Assembly (NCBI RefSeq): GCF_037023745.1
Contig: NZ_CP146101.1
Location: 2,348,001-2,412,000 of the forward strand
Length of the DNA stretch: 64,000 bases
Direction of reading: 5' to 3'
Source: Streptomyces sp. SCSIO 30461
GTDB lineage: Bacteria; Actinomycetota; Actinomycetes; Streptomycetales; Streptomycetaceae
Below the pieces are notes generated by a model. It ran no database searches, was not told the DNA's origin, and was given only the letters and a program-made list of their open reading frames with translations. Made by a program: the position numbers and the translations under genes. Within the stretch, counting starts at the first letter, position 1. Each line of letters starts with the position of its first letter. Shown piece after piece: positions 7,239 through 14,815 of the stretch.

Positions 7239-9007
7239 GCCAGACACACGTCACGATCCGGGCGGAGGACGAGCCGGAGCAGCTGCGCGAGCAGTTCCGC
7301 CAACTGCTGCGCTATCGCTGGCTGATCGCGAGCGGCATCGGTGTGGGACTGCTGGCCGGTGCCTGGCTGGGCATCACCGGCGCCGACAGCTACGCGGCCA
7401 CCACCGATGTCGTCCTGCGCGCCCCCTCCAGCGACCCCTTCAATCCGACCCTCTCCCTCGACAAGGCGATCAACATGGGGTCCGAGCGTCAGACGGCGCT
7501 CAGCCGCAAGGTCGCCGAGCGCGCCGCGAAGGCGCTGGAAATGGGCGAGGACGAGGTCGAGCAGCTCCAGAGCGGGCTCCAGGTCACCACTCCGCCGCAG
7601 ACCCTGGTGCTGCACTTCACCTACAACGCCGCCGACCCGGAGGAGGCGGCACGGCGCGCCAACGCACTGACGGAGGCGTACATCGACCTGAGCAAGGAGC
7701 AGTGGTCGAAGAGCCGCGACACGATGGTGAAGAGCCTCCAGGACCAGCTCAATCCGATCGCCAAGCAGAACGACGAGCTGTCCAAGGAGATCAAGGGGCT
7801 GCCCGACGGCGCACGCGCCGACTCCGCCTACGCGCAGCAGGCCAACCTGCTCAACCGCATCACCGAACTCCGCTCCAAGATCACCAGCCTGAAGACGCTC
7901 GACATGACTCCCGGCAATGTGATCCGCACCGCCACCCCGCCCACCTCACCCGACGGTCCTGGCCTGCCGCTCGCGCTCGCCATGGGCGGTCTGGCAGGTG
8001 TGGGCCTCGGGCTGCTGGCCGCTTGGGTGCGGTTGGTGTTCGACCCCGCGCCGCGTTCGGCCGGGGATGTGGCCCGAGCCGTGCGCGGCCCCGTCCTGGG
8101 CGCGCTGCCGCGCGGCTCGGTCGACGCACTGGAGGTCGGGCGTTCGGACTCCCGGGCCGCCGAGGAGTACCGCTCGATCGCCTTCCGGCTCGCCTACGAC
8201 GACAAGTTCGCCGACCGGCGACGCCTGCTCGTCGTCGCCCCGCGCGGCTCCATGGAGACCAGTGCGGCGGTGGCGGCCAACCTCGCCGCCTCCTTCGCGG
8301 AGACCGGCAAGAACGTGCTGCTCATCGAAGCCGATCTGCGTACTCCTTCGCTGACGGACCTGCTCGACGTCTCCACCATGTCCAGGCCCCGCTGGAGCCG
8401 TGGCGGCGGGTACGGCGACAGTGGGCACGGCGAAGCCGGTGACGGCGAATGGCCCGGCCGGGACCGGCTCGTGGTCGACGCGGGGGAGTCCGGGGTCTTC
8501 GGTCTCGTCCCGGGTGAGCGGGTGCGCAACGTCCCGCGCGCACTGACTTCGGGCAGGGTCACCCAGCTGATCACCGAGGCCGACGATCCCGATGCGACGG
8601 TCGTGGTCGTCGCCCCGCCGGTGCTCGCTTACGCGGATGCCCTGGCGCTGGTCGACCGCGTCGACGGGGTGCTCATCGTCTGCGACCCGCGCACCGTGCA
8701 CCGGGCCGACCTCATGCGCATCCGTGAGCTGATCGTCGGTGCCGGCGGTACCGTGCTCGGCGCGGTGACGCACAGCGAGTCGCGGCGCGGTGGCACGGCT
8801 TCCGCTGCGCGGGAGGGCGGCAGCAGTGGTGGCGGCAGTGGGAGCGTCGGCGGCAACCGGCGGCGCAAGGCCGGGAGCCCGGCGGACCGCCCCGCCCCGC
8901 CCCTGCCCCGCGCCGAACGCGAGGCTCTGCCGGAGCCCGAGTTCGACCCGCAGACCGACCCCAGCAGCACCATGGCACTGCGCACGGTGCGCCCGGGAGA
9001 CCGGTGA
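7235..9007 (+). CDS. Wzz chain-length / BY-kinase-like protein with degenerate nucleotide site
   Basis: This 590-residue two-part protein combines an N-terminal Wzz module and a C-terminal tyrosine-autokinase-like module. The Wzz module has a first membrane helix at about 29-46 (LIASGIGVGLLAGAWLGI), a periplasmic coiled segment to about 230, and a second helix LALAMGGLAGVGLGLLAAWV near 247-266. The kinase-like module reads LLVVAPRGSMETSAAVAANLA where active kinases have GxGKST, so the Walker A Lys is absent. The Walker A' segment LLIEADLRTP keeps its Asp, but the Walker B position reads VVVVAPPVLAYADA without Asp. There is no tyrosine-rich tail; the C-terminus is Gly/Ser/Pro rich. It probably controls polymer length or export structurally. 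It overlaps the neighbouring genes by GTGA on both sides. Confidence 0.85.
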   Translation: MSQTHVTIRAEDEPEQLREQFRQLLRYRWLIASGIGVGLLAGAWLGITGADSYAATTDVVLRAPSSDPFNPTLSLDKAINMGSERQTALSRKVAERAAKALEMGEDEVEQLQSGLQVTTPPQTLVLHFTYNAADPEEAARRANALTEAYIDLSKEQWSKSRDTMVKSLQDQLNPIAKQNDELSKEIKGLPDGARADSAYAQQANLLNRITELRSKITSLKTLDMTPGNVIRTATPPTSPDGPGLPLALAMGGLAGVGLGLLAAWVRLVFDPAPRSAGDVARAVRGPVLGALPRGSVDALEVGRSDSRAAEEYRSIAFRLAYDDKFADRRRLLVVAPRGSMETSAAVAANLAASFAETGKNVLLIEADLRTPSLTDLLDVSTMSRPRWSRGGGYGDSGHGEAGDGEWPGRDRLVVDAGESGVFGLVPGERVRNVPRALTSGRVTQLITEADDPDATVVVVAPPVLAYADALALVDRVDGVLIVCDPRTVHRADLMRIRELIVGAGGTVLGAVTHSESRRGGTASAAREGGSSGGGSGSVGGNRRRKAGSPADRPAPPLPRAEREALPEPEFDPQTDPSSTMALRTVRPGDR

Positions 9008-10377
9008 CCGTGCCCGGGGGGCCGCCGGGTGCGTCCGACCCGGCACCCGATCAGCCCACGGCGGCCGATCGGCCCACTGCGCCCGAGCCGGGCGTGCCGG
9101 CCGCCGGGCGCGGCTCGCGGCGGTCGACAGCAGCGGTCGCTTCCGTGCTCGACCAGGCGGCGTCCAGTCTCACCAACATCGCCGTCCTGGTCATCGCCGC
9201 GCGGGTCTCCACCGCGCACGGGTTCGCCGCCTTCTCGATGGTCTATCTGACCTTCACGGTGCTGCTGGGCCTCAACACGGCGTACGCGGGACAGGTCGTC
9301 GTCCTCACCCGGGGTGACACCGCCACCACGGGAGCCGCGTGCCGTTCCGCGGTCGCGTTCACCGGCCTCGCCGCCACCGCCTGCGGCGTGCTGCTGGCCG
9401 TGGCCGGCACGGTCACCGCCGCCGTCGGCTCGACCGGACCGGGCGGAGCCTTCCTCGCGCTGGGAATCGTGCTGCCGCTGGTACTGGTGCAGGACGTGTT
9501 GCGGTACGCGTTCTCCACACTGCGGCGGCCCGGTCTCGCACTGGTCACCGACACCCTGCGCCTGCTGTGCGTGGTGCCCGCGCTGCTGCTCCAGCCGCAG
9601 CACACCGCTCCCGGGCTGCTCGTCGCGGTCTGGGGGCTGTCGGCCGTGCCCGCCCTGCTGCTCGGTCTGCGGCTGCTGTGGCCGCATGTGCGCGGTACCC
9701 GGACGGATCTGCGGCCGTACGCGCGCAGAGGGCACCTCGGCCGGCGCTTCGCCGTGGAGTTCGCCGTGGGCAACGCGTCCAGCCAGCTCGCCGTGCTCGG
9801 CCTCGGTCTGTTCGCCGCTCCGCTCGCGGTCGGCGCGCTCCGCGGGGCCAGCACCCTCTTCGGTCCGCTCAACGTGCTGTTCAACTCGGTCAACGCGTTC
9901 GGGCCGCCGCTGCTGAATCGTTTCGATGGCCGTCGGGCCACCGCACGAGCGGCGGCCTTCCTCGGGCTGGTGCTCTGCGCCGTCGGTCTCGGTTGGGGGC
10001 TGGTGCTCCACGCCCTGCCGGACGGTGTGGGGCGCCAGTTGCTGGGTGAGACCTGGCAGTCGGCGGCTTCCCTGCTTCCGGCCACGGGCGCCCAGTACGC
10101 GGTGATGGGCCTGGGCACCTGTGCCCTGGTGACCCTCCGGGTGCTCAGCCCGCGCTCCACCCTGTCGGTGCAGGTGGTGTTCTCGCTGCTCTCGGTGGTG
10201 CTCATGCTCGGCGGATACCTGCTGACCGGGTCCGCGCTGGGCGCCGCCTGGGGTCTGGCAGCGGGCTCCGCGCTGAAGGCGGTTGCGGCCTGGATCCGCG
10301 CTGCCCGTGTCGTCCGGGCGCCCGTGGCGGAGGAGCGGTCCGCTGCCGCGGACGCTCCGGCCGTTCCTGCGGGCTGA
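9004..10377 (+). CDS. Polysaccharide flippase-like multi-pass membrane protein (Wzx/MATE superfamily)
   Basis: This 457-residue protein has a Pro/Ala-rich cytoplasmic N-terminus of about 45 residues followed by about a dozen hydrophobic helices. The first helix pair, SVLDQAASSLTNIAVLVIAA then GFAAFSMVYLTFTVLLGLN, is typical of MOP-superfamily lipid-linked oligosaccharide flippases, where the N-terminal 'qaassltn' segment is conserved. The family moves undecaprenyl-linked repeat units across the membrane. It starts with GTG overlapping the stop of the Wzz-like gene, so it lies in one operon (glycosyltransferase, Wzz, Wzx). The neighbouring polymerase and priming transferase support this role. 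The substrate cannot be told from sequence. Confidence 0.8.
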   Translation: MTVPGGPPGASDPAPDQPTAADRPTAPEPGVPAAGRGSRRSTAAVASVLDQAASSLTNIAVLVIAARVSTAHGFAAFSMVYLTFTVLLGLNTAYAGQVVVLTRGDTATTGAACRSAVAFTGLAATACGVLLAVAGTVTAAVGSTGPGGAFLALGIVLPLVLVQDVLRYAFSTLRRPGLALVTDTLRLLCVVPALLLQPQHTAPGLLVAVWGLSAVPALLLGLRLLWPHVRGTRTDLRPYARRGHLGRRFAVEFAVGNASSQLAVLGLGLFAAPLAVGALRGASTLFGPLNVLFNSVNAFGPPLLNRFDGRRATARAAAFLGLVLCAVGLGWGLVLHALPDGVGRQLLGETWQSAASLLPATGAQYAVMGLGTCALVTLRVLSPRSTLSVQVVFSLLSVVLMLGGYLLTGSALGAAWGLAAGSALKAVAAWIRAARVVRAPVAEERSAAADAPAVPAG

Positions 10378-10485
10378 CGGGCTGCCTGACGGGCGACGCA
10401 ACGCCTCCGTCGCCGAGTCGAGCGGTGCACCGCGGTCGCCGAGCAGGCGCATCCCGCTCGCCGGTCCCTGCGGCCCGCTCGCCGG

Positions 10486-12054
10486 TCAGCGCAGCCCGGT
10501 CGCCCGGTCCTGCCGGAACGTGGTGATGAGCGCGATGCAGCAGACCGCGATCGCCACCCGCCCCGACGCCTGTAGCATCGGTCCGCGCAGCAGGATGAAG
10601 GAGTATCCGGCGATCAGCGGCACCGTGAGCGCGATCAGACTGCCCGGTGGCGACCGGCGCACCGCCCGCCGCGCATAGCGGCGGTCCACCCGGGCCGCCG
10701 CGTAGCCCAGCCCCACGAACCCCGCCACCATGCCGACCGGGCCGAAGTCGATCCACAGCTCGGCCCACACCGGCGAGGAGAGGTTGGTGTTGACGGTTCC
10801 CATCCACTCGCCGACCATCACCCCGGTGTCCATGGGCTTGTCCGCCCAGATGGACCGGGGCACCGCGAACAGCACCGAACCCGTCAGCTGGCGGCCGTAG
10901 GTGTGGCCGCGCCCCGACCGTTCGTAGGTGACCGTGTTGGCGAACATGCCGACCTGGTCGTAGTCCTTGATGGTCAGTGGTTCCAGGGGGGACGTGGTCT
11001 CCAGCGGACGGTAGTTGTCGTCGTCGTAACGGAACCGGTCAGAGAACGGGAAGACGATCAGTGCCACGATCACGCCCAGACTCAGCGCGATCCGGTAGAA
11101 CGCCGCGCTCACCGGGAAGACGGTGAACAGCAGCGAGAACAGCACGGTCAGGAACCAGAAGCGCGGATTCGAGATCGGGTTGTTGACCACCGCGTTCAGC
11201 CCCGCGAGCGCCAGCCAGGAGGCGATGACCGTCACGGAGCGGCGCGCATGCCGCGAGGTCACCAGCCACCGGGTGTAGGCCAGCCAGGCGATCAGGGCGG
11301 GAACGGTGCCGAACCCGCGCACAATGGCCTGACCCGCCTGCGAGTCCGCCTGGGAGAGCCCCGCGTCCTGGACGCTGCTGATGATCTCCTGACGGCTGGT
11401 GAAGAAGACCGCCGGGCCACCCAGCTTCATCACGAGGAGGGCAGAGCCGGCGAAGGCGGCAAGCGTCAGCAGGTACAGGCGGCGGCGGTGCACCAGCGCC
11501 GTGCGCAGCCCCTCGTCCCTTTCGCGGCCAGGCCGCTGGCGGGCCAGCAGGGAGCCGATGTCGAAGGCGACGCAGCCGATCAGGACGAGTGCCACGGCCT
11601 CGGTGAGATCGCTGCGCGGTCCCACCACCGGGGTGGGTGTGCGCCCCAGCACGGCCTGGACGAACGGTGCCACCCCCATCGCCATGTAGACGAACAGCCA
11701 GAACGAACCGGCGAGCAGTTTGCGGCGGTTTGTGAGGACCATCGCCGACAGCCGAAGGCCCGAATACACGGTCAGCGCGAGCTGTGTCCACAGAGCGGAG
11801 TCGCGCGGGCCCGTGCCCGGCTGCATGAGTACGAGCAGCGGCAGGAACACCGAGAATCCCAGCACGAGCGGGACCGACAGCGCGCGCGAGAGCAGTGTGC
11901 GCGGTGAGAACGGGCGCGTCACGGTGCGCTCGCGCGTCTCCTGCTCCTGCCCCTGCTGCCGCGCACCTGGTGCCCGAGCGCCCGGCGCATGTGCCGCGGG
12001 CGACACCGCTGTGGCGCTCGGGGCAGTGGAGCCCCGGTCTTTCTGCTGCGTCAT
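10486..12054 (-). CDS. O-antigen/EPS polymerase-like membrane protein (Wzy-type)
   Basis: This 522-residue multi-pass membrane protein has an N-terminal cytoplasmic tail rich in Ala, Pro and Gln (about 50 residues). About twelve hydrophobic segments follow, together with a long extracytoplasmic loop at about 340-420 (FPFSDRFRYDDDNYRPLE...GRQLTGSVLFAVPRSIWADKP). A large polar loop and FxxP/W-x-D-K-P motifs are typical of O-antigen polymerases, which join repeat units after export. These proteins have little sequence conservation, so the call rests mostly on topology and on the surrounding wzx, wzz and transferase genes. It is transcribed towards the flippase and away from the acetyltransferase. 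Confidence 0.72.
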   Translation of the reverse strand: MTQQKDRGSTAPSATAVSPAAHAPGARAPGARQQGQEQETRERTVTRPFSPRTLLSRALSVPLVLGFSVFLPLLVLMQPGTGPRDSALWTQLALTVYSGLRLSAMVLTNRRKLLAGSFWLFVYMAMGVAPFVQAVLGRTPTPVVGPRSDLTEAVALVLIGCVAFDIGSLLARQRPGRERDEGLRTALVHRRRLYLLTLAAFAGSALLVMKLGGPAVFFTSRQEIISSVQDAGLSQADSQAGQAIVRGFGTVPALIAWLAYTRWLVTSRHARRSVTVIASWLALAGLNAVVNNPISNPRFWFLTVLFSLLFTVFPVSAAFYRIALSLGVIVALIVFPFSDRFRYDDDNYRPLETTSPLEPLTIKDYDQVGMFANTVTYERSGRGHTYGRQLTGSVLFAVPRSIWADKPMDTGVMVGEWMGTVNTNLSSPVWAELWIDFGPVGMVAGFVGLGYAAARVDRRYARRAVRRSPPGSLIALTVPLIAGYSFILLRGPMLQASGRVAIAVCCIALITTFRQDRATGLR

Positions 12055-12176
12055 GGCGCCCCGCCCCCGAGTAACGATCCCCGCCGCAGTCTACCGGCGC
12101 CCTGTGTGAGGTGAACGGCCAGCTACTACAGTGTGGCGAAGTCGCGTCCTGGGGGGACGCCGTTGGGGGTGGATCG

Positions 12177-12716
12177 ATGCGTGATCTCCCGGCCTTCACT
12201 CTGGCCGGATACGACAAGGGGCGAAGCAGAATCGTTCAGGCGCTCTGGTTCGCGGTGATGAACACGGTCTTCATGGCGTGGTTCACCCCGGCCAGGGTGA
12301 GGACGGCCCTGCTGCGTGCCTTCGGTGCCGAGATCGGCGCCGGAGTGCTCATCCGGCACCGCGTGCGCGTGCTGTGGCCGTGGAAGCTCACGGTCGGCGA
12401 CCACACCTGGATCGGCGAGGGCGCCTGGATACTCAATCTGGAGCCGGTCACCATCGGCGCCCATGTGTGCGTGTCGCAGGAGGCGCTGCTCTGCACCGGC
12501 AGCCATGACCACCGCGCCGCCGACTTCCGCTACCGCAATGCGCCGATCACCGTGGACGACGGCGCCTGGATCGCGACCCGCGCCACCGTGCTCGCCGGGG
12601 TGAAGGTCGGCCGCTGCGCCGTCGTCGGTGCGGGCGCCGTGCTCCACAAGGACCTTCCGGAGCTGACTCTGCACACCGCCGACAACCGGCGCAGGCCCGT
12701 GGAGGAACCGGCATGA
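12177..12716 (+). CDS. WcaF-like hexapeptide-repeat acetyltransferase
   Basis: This 179-residue left-handed beta-helix acyltransferase is best started at ATG 12177, which follows a GGGGGTGG ribosome site. An upstream in-frame start at 12111 adds only non-conserved residues. The order WFAVMNTVFMAW, RAFGAEIGAGVLIRHRVRV, VTIGAHVCVSQEALLCTGSHDHR and GAWIATRATVLAGVKVGRCAVVGAGAV is that of WcaF/WcaB-type O-acetyltransferases. The catalytic His is in GSHDH (about residue 112). It should acetylate a sugar of the polysaccharide or its precursor, using acetyl-CoA. Its stop overlaps the next start as ATGA, giving translational coupling with the second GT4 enzyme. Confidence 0.87.
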   Translation: MRDLPAFTLAGYDKGRSRIVQALWFAVMNTVFMAWFTPARVRTALLRAFGAEIGAGVLIRHRVRVLWPWKLTVGDHTWIGEGAWILNLEPVTIGAHVCVSQEALLCTGSHDHRAADFRYRNAPITVDDGAWIATRATVLAGVKVGRCAVVGAGAVLHKDLPELTLHTADNRRRPVEEPA

Positions 12717-13822
12717 GAGTGCTGCACACCGTCACCCTGCACAGCACGACGCACGCCTTCGGCGGCCCGGTACGGGTCGCGCTCAACCTCTGCCAGGGGC
12801 TGCGGGAACGCGGCCACGACGCACGCCTCACCGCGCTTGCGGACGGCTTTGCGCTGCCGCTGCCCGAGGAGATCGAGGGCGTGCCCGCCCGGCTCTACCG
12901 GGCGCGCAGGGTGCTGCCGCTGGGCTTCAGCGGTATCACCTCACCCGCTCTGCTCGCTGGGGCACACCGCCTCGTACGGGACGCCGATGTCGTCCATGTG
13001 CATCTCGCCCGTGATCTGGTGACCCTGCCGGTCGCGCTCGCCGCACTGCGCGCCGGAAAGCCCCTGGTCCTCCAGACACACGGCATGGTGGACCCCAGCG
13101 AGCGGCTGTCGGCCCGGCTGCTCGACGCGGTCGCGGTGCGCCGGGTGCTGCGCGGGGCTCGTGCGGTGCTGCATCTCACCAGCCGCGAGCTGCGGGACCT
13201 GGAAGCGGTGGTCGGTGGAGCCGGACTCGACCGGGCCGTCCACCTGGTCAACGGCGTGCCCGCGCAGCCCGAGGGGCCCGCCCCGCAAGGCAGCCCGCGA
13301 ATTCTGTACGCGGCCCGCCTGCAGGCCCGCAAGCGGCCGGTGGATCTGGTGGAGGCGGCGCCCGCGATCCTCGCCCGGTATCCGGACGCCACCATCGTGG
13401 TGGCAGGGCCCGACGAGGGGGAACTCGGCGCGGTGCGCCGGCGGATCGGCGAGTTGGGACTCGGGGGGCGGGTGAGCTGCCCGGGGCCGCTGACCGGGAC
13501 GCAGATGACCGAGGAACTGCGCCGGGCGCACGTCTATGTACTGCCTTCGGTCGACGAGCCGTTCCCGATGTCGGTCCTGGAATCGATGGCAGTCGGCACC
13601 CCGGTCGTGGTGACCGAGTCCAATGGCCTGGCACGTGATGTGGTCCGGGCCGGCGCCGGCCGTGTGATGACCGGCTCCGACGGCATCGCCGCCGCGGTGC
13701 TCGACCTGCTGGAGCCGTCAGCGCGCCAGGCCGCATCCGGCGCGGCCCGCAAGCTCACGGCCGAGACGTTCTCGATGGACGCGGTGATCGGCACGCTGCT
13801 CGATGTCTACGAGCGCGTGTGA
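12713..13822 (+). CDS. GT4-family glycosyltransferase
   Basis: This 369-residue GT-B glycosyltransferase has the N-terminal acceptor loop TTHAFGGPVRVALNLCQGL (about 12-30). The C-terminal nucleotide-sugar domain has ILYAARLQARKRPVDLVEA (about 197-215), IVVAGPDEG, and the motif LPSVDEPFPMSVLESMAVGTPVVVT (about 281-305), whose ExxxxxxxE pattern is characteristic of retaining GT4 enzymes. It is expected to add a further sugar to the repeat unit at the cytoplasmic membrane. It is translationally coupled to the acetyltransferase and ends before a strong bidirectional terminator. The donor sugar is unknown; GDP-fucose made by the genes at 17.8-20 kb is one possibility. Confidence 0.88.
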   Translation: MRVLHTVTLHSTTHAFGGPVRVALNLCQGLRERGHDARLTALADGFALPLPEEIEGVPARLYRARRVLPLGFSGITSPALLAGAHRLVRDADVVHVHLARDLVTLPVALAALRAGKPLVLQTHGMVDPSERLSARLLDAVAVRRVLRGARAVLHLTSRELRDLEAVVGGAGLDRAVHLVNGVPAQPEGPAPQGSPRILYAARLQARKRPVDLVEAAPAILARYPDATIVVAGPDEGELGAVRRRIGELGLGGRVSCPGPLTGTQMTEELRRAHVYVLPSVDEPFPMSVLESMAVGTPVVVTESNGLARDVVRAGAGRVMTGSDGIAAAVLDLLEPSARQAASGAARKLTAETFSMDAVIGTLLDVYERV

Positions 13823-13910
13823 TCCCGAGCGTGATCCCGTCTTCGCCCCCGGCGCCGACTACCCGCCCCTGACCCTCACCGTCCAGATCGCCAACAGCGC
13901 AATGCCGCTG

Positions 13911-13946
13911 GGGTTCCCCCTCGCCCGACCGGGCGAGGGGGAACCC
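13911..13946. terminator. Bidirectional intrinsic-type terminator hairpin
   Basis: A perfect 16-bp stem (13911-13926 with 13931-13946) and a GACC loop lie between the convergent glycosyltransferase and lipoprotein genes. A second small hairpin (CCAGGCG/CGCCTGG, 13945-13960) follows at once. There is no U-tract, which is usual in high-GC actinomycetes. Confidence 0.85.
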
Positions 13947-13973
13947 AGGCGACCGCCTGGACCTGGTGCGGAA

Positions 13974-14696
13974 CTACGCGGGAAGCCAGGCGTAGCAGCC
14001 CGTCGAGACGAATGAACGGGTCCCGGACGGGACCTCCGCGATCACCTTCTTCTTGCCCGCGCCCGTGCCGGGTCCGGCCGCCAGCACGCCGCCGCCCTCT
14101 CCCAGCGCCTGCCAGGTGCAGCCCTCGGCGGTGGTGAGGGCCTGGTAGGTGCCGGGCTCCGGGTTCTTCTGGGTGCCGCCCGGGAATCCGGTCTCCGCGG
14201 CGTCCAGCAGTGGCCGCTGCTTCGGGCACAGCTGCTTGATCGCGGCCTCGGCCTCCGGCAGGTCTCCGGCGATGATCGCGCCGATCGCGGCGTTCTTGTC
14301 GTGGGCGGCGGTGCGCTCGATGCGCTGGCAGGTTTCCTGGCCGGTCTGGAGCACTGCGGCCGGGTCCATGTCCACGGGCACCCGGCCGCTCAGGTACTTC
14401 TTCTCCTTGGTGGTGAAGGTGCCGGTCGCCGGGGTGAGTTTGGCGTCGGGCAGGACCGGGCCCTTGGACGCGGAGTCCTTGGTTGCCTCGGGCGCCGGGC
14501 TCGACTGGGAGTCGGGCGTGGTTGCGGCCGGTTTGCCGGCGGCGCTCTGGGTGGGCTTGGCCTTCGCCTTCGTTTCCGTGTCGCCGTCCGAACTGCAACC
14601 GGTGAGTGCGAGAAGCGCGATGAGGGCGGCGGCGCCGACGGCGCCGCGCCGGGCGGACCTGACGGGCAGGGTCAGCCGAGTGGTACGAGTGTGCAT
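13974..14696 (-). CDS. Putative secreted lipoprotein, function unknown
   Basis: This 240-residue protein has a clear lipoprotein signal: a basic start (MHTRTTRLTLPVRSARRG), a hydrophobic core AVGAAALIALLALTG, and the lipobox LTGC with Cys near residue 34. The start at 14696 was chosen because it places this signal at the N-terminus; longer in-frame extensions run through tandem repeats. A Lys/Ala/Pro/Thr linker (about 35-80) leads into a globular region with three Cys residues (ETCQRIE, KQLCPKQ, EGCTWQA). It ends with a segment SGTRSFVSTGCYAWLPA that looks like a surface-exposed beta domain. It may help display or process the polysaccharide, but that is only context. I do not recognise the family with certainty. 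Confidence 0.75.
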   Translation of the reverse strand: MHTRTTRLTLPVRSARRGAVGAAALIALLALTGCSSDGDTETKAKAKPTQSAAGKPAATTPDSQSSPAPEATKDSASKGPVLPDAKLTPATGTFTTKEKKYLSGRVPVDMDPAAVLQTGQETCQRIERTAAHDKNAAIGAIIAGDLPEAEAAIKQLCPKQRPLLDAAETGFPGGTQKNPEPGTYQALTTAEGCTWQALGEGGGVLAAGPGTGAGKKKVIAEVPSGTRSFVSTGCYAWLPA

Positions 14697-14735
14697 GGTG
14701 GCTCCTGCGGGGGCGGCGGGCCCCGGGGTATGGAG

Positions 14736-14807
14736 GCGGGCCCACACGGAGGTGCGGGCCCGGAGGGGTGTGCGGGCCCGCACGGAGGTGCGGGCCCGCA
14801 CGAGAGG
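14736..14807. repeat. Four tandem 18-bp GC-rich repeats
   Basis: Four head-to-tail 18-bp units (14736, 14754, 14772 and 14790) have the consensus GCGGGCCCGCACGGAGGT. Units 3 and 4 create the palindrome GTGCGGGCCCGCAC. The array lies just upstream of the lipoprotein start and just after the stop of the secreted propeller gene. It could be the terminator or attenuator between the two minus-strand genes, or simply a variable-number repeat. Confidence 0.85.
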
Positions 14808-14815
14808 CGGCGAGG

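Noticed and set aside
14736..14807. CRISPR array
   Set aside because: The 18-bp units are contiguous with no spacers and no cas genes are present.
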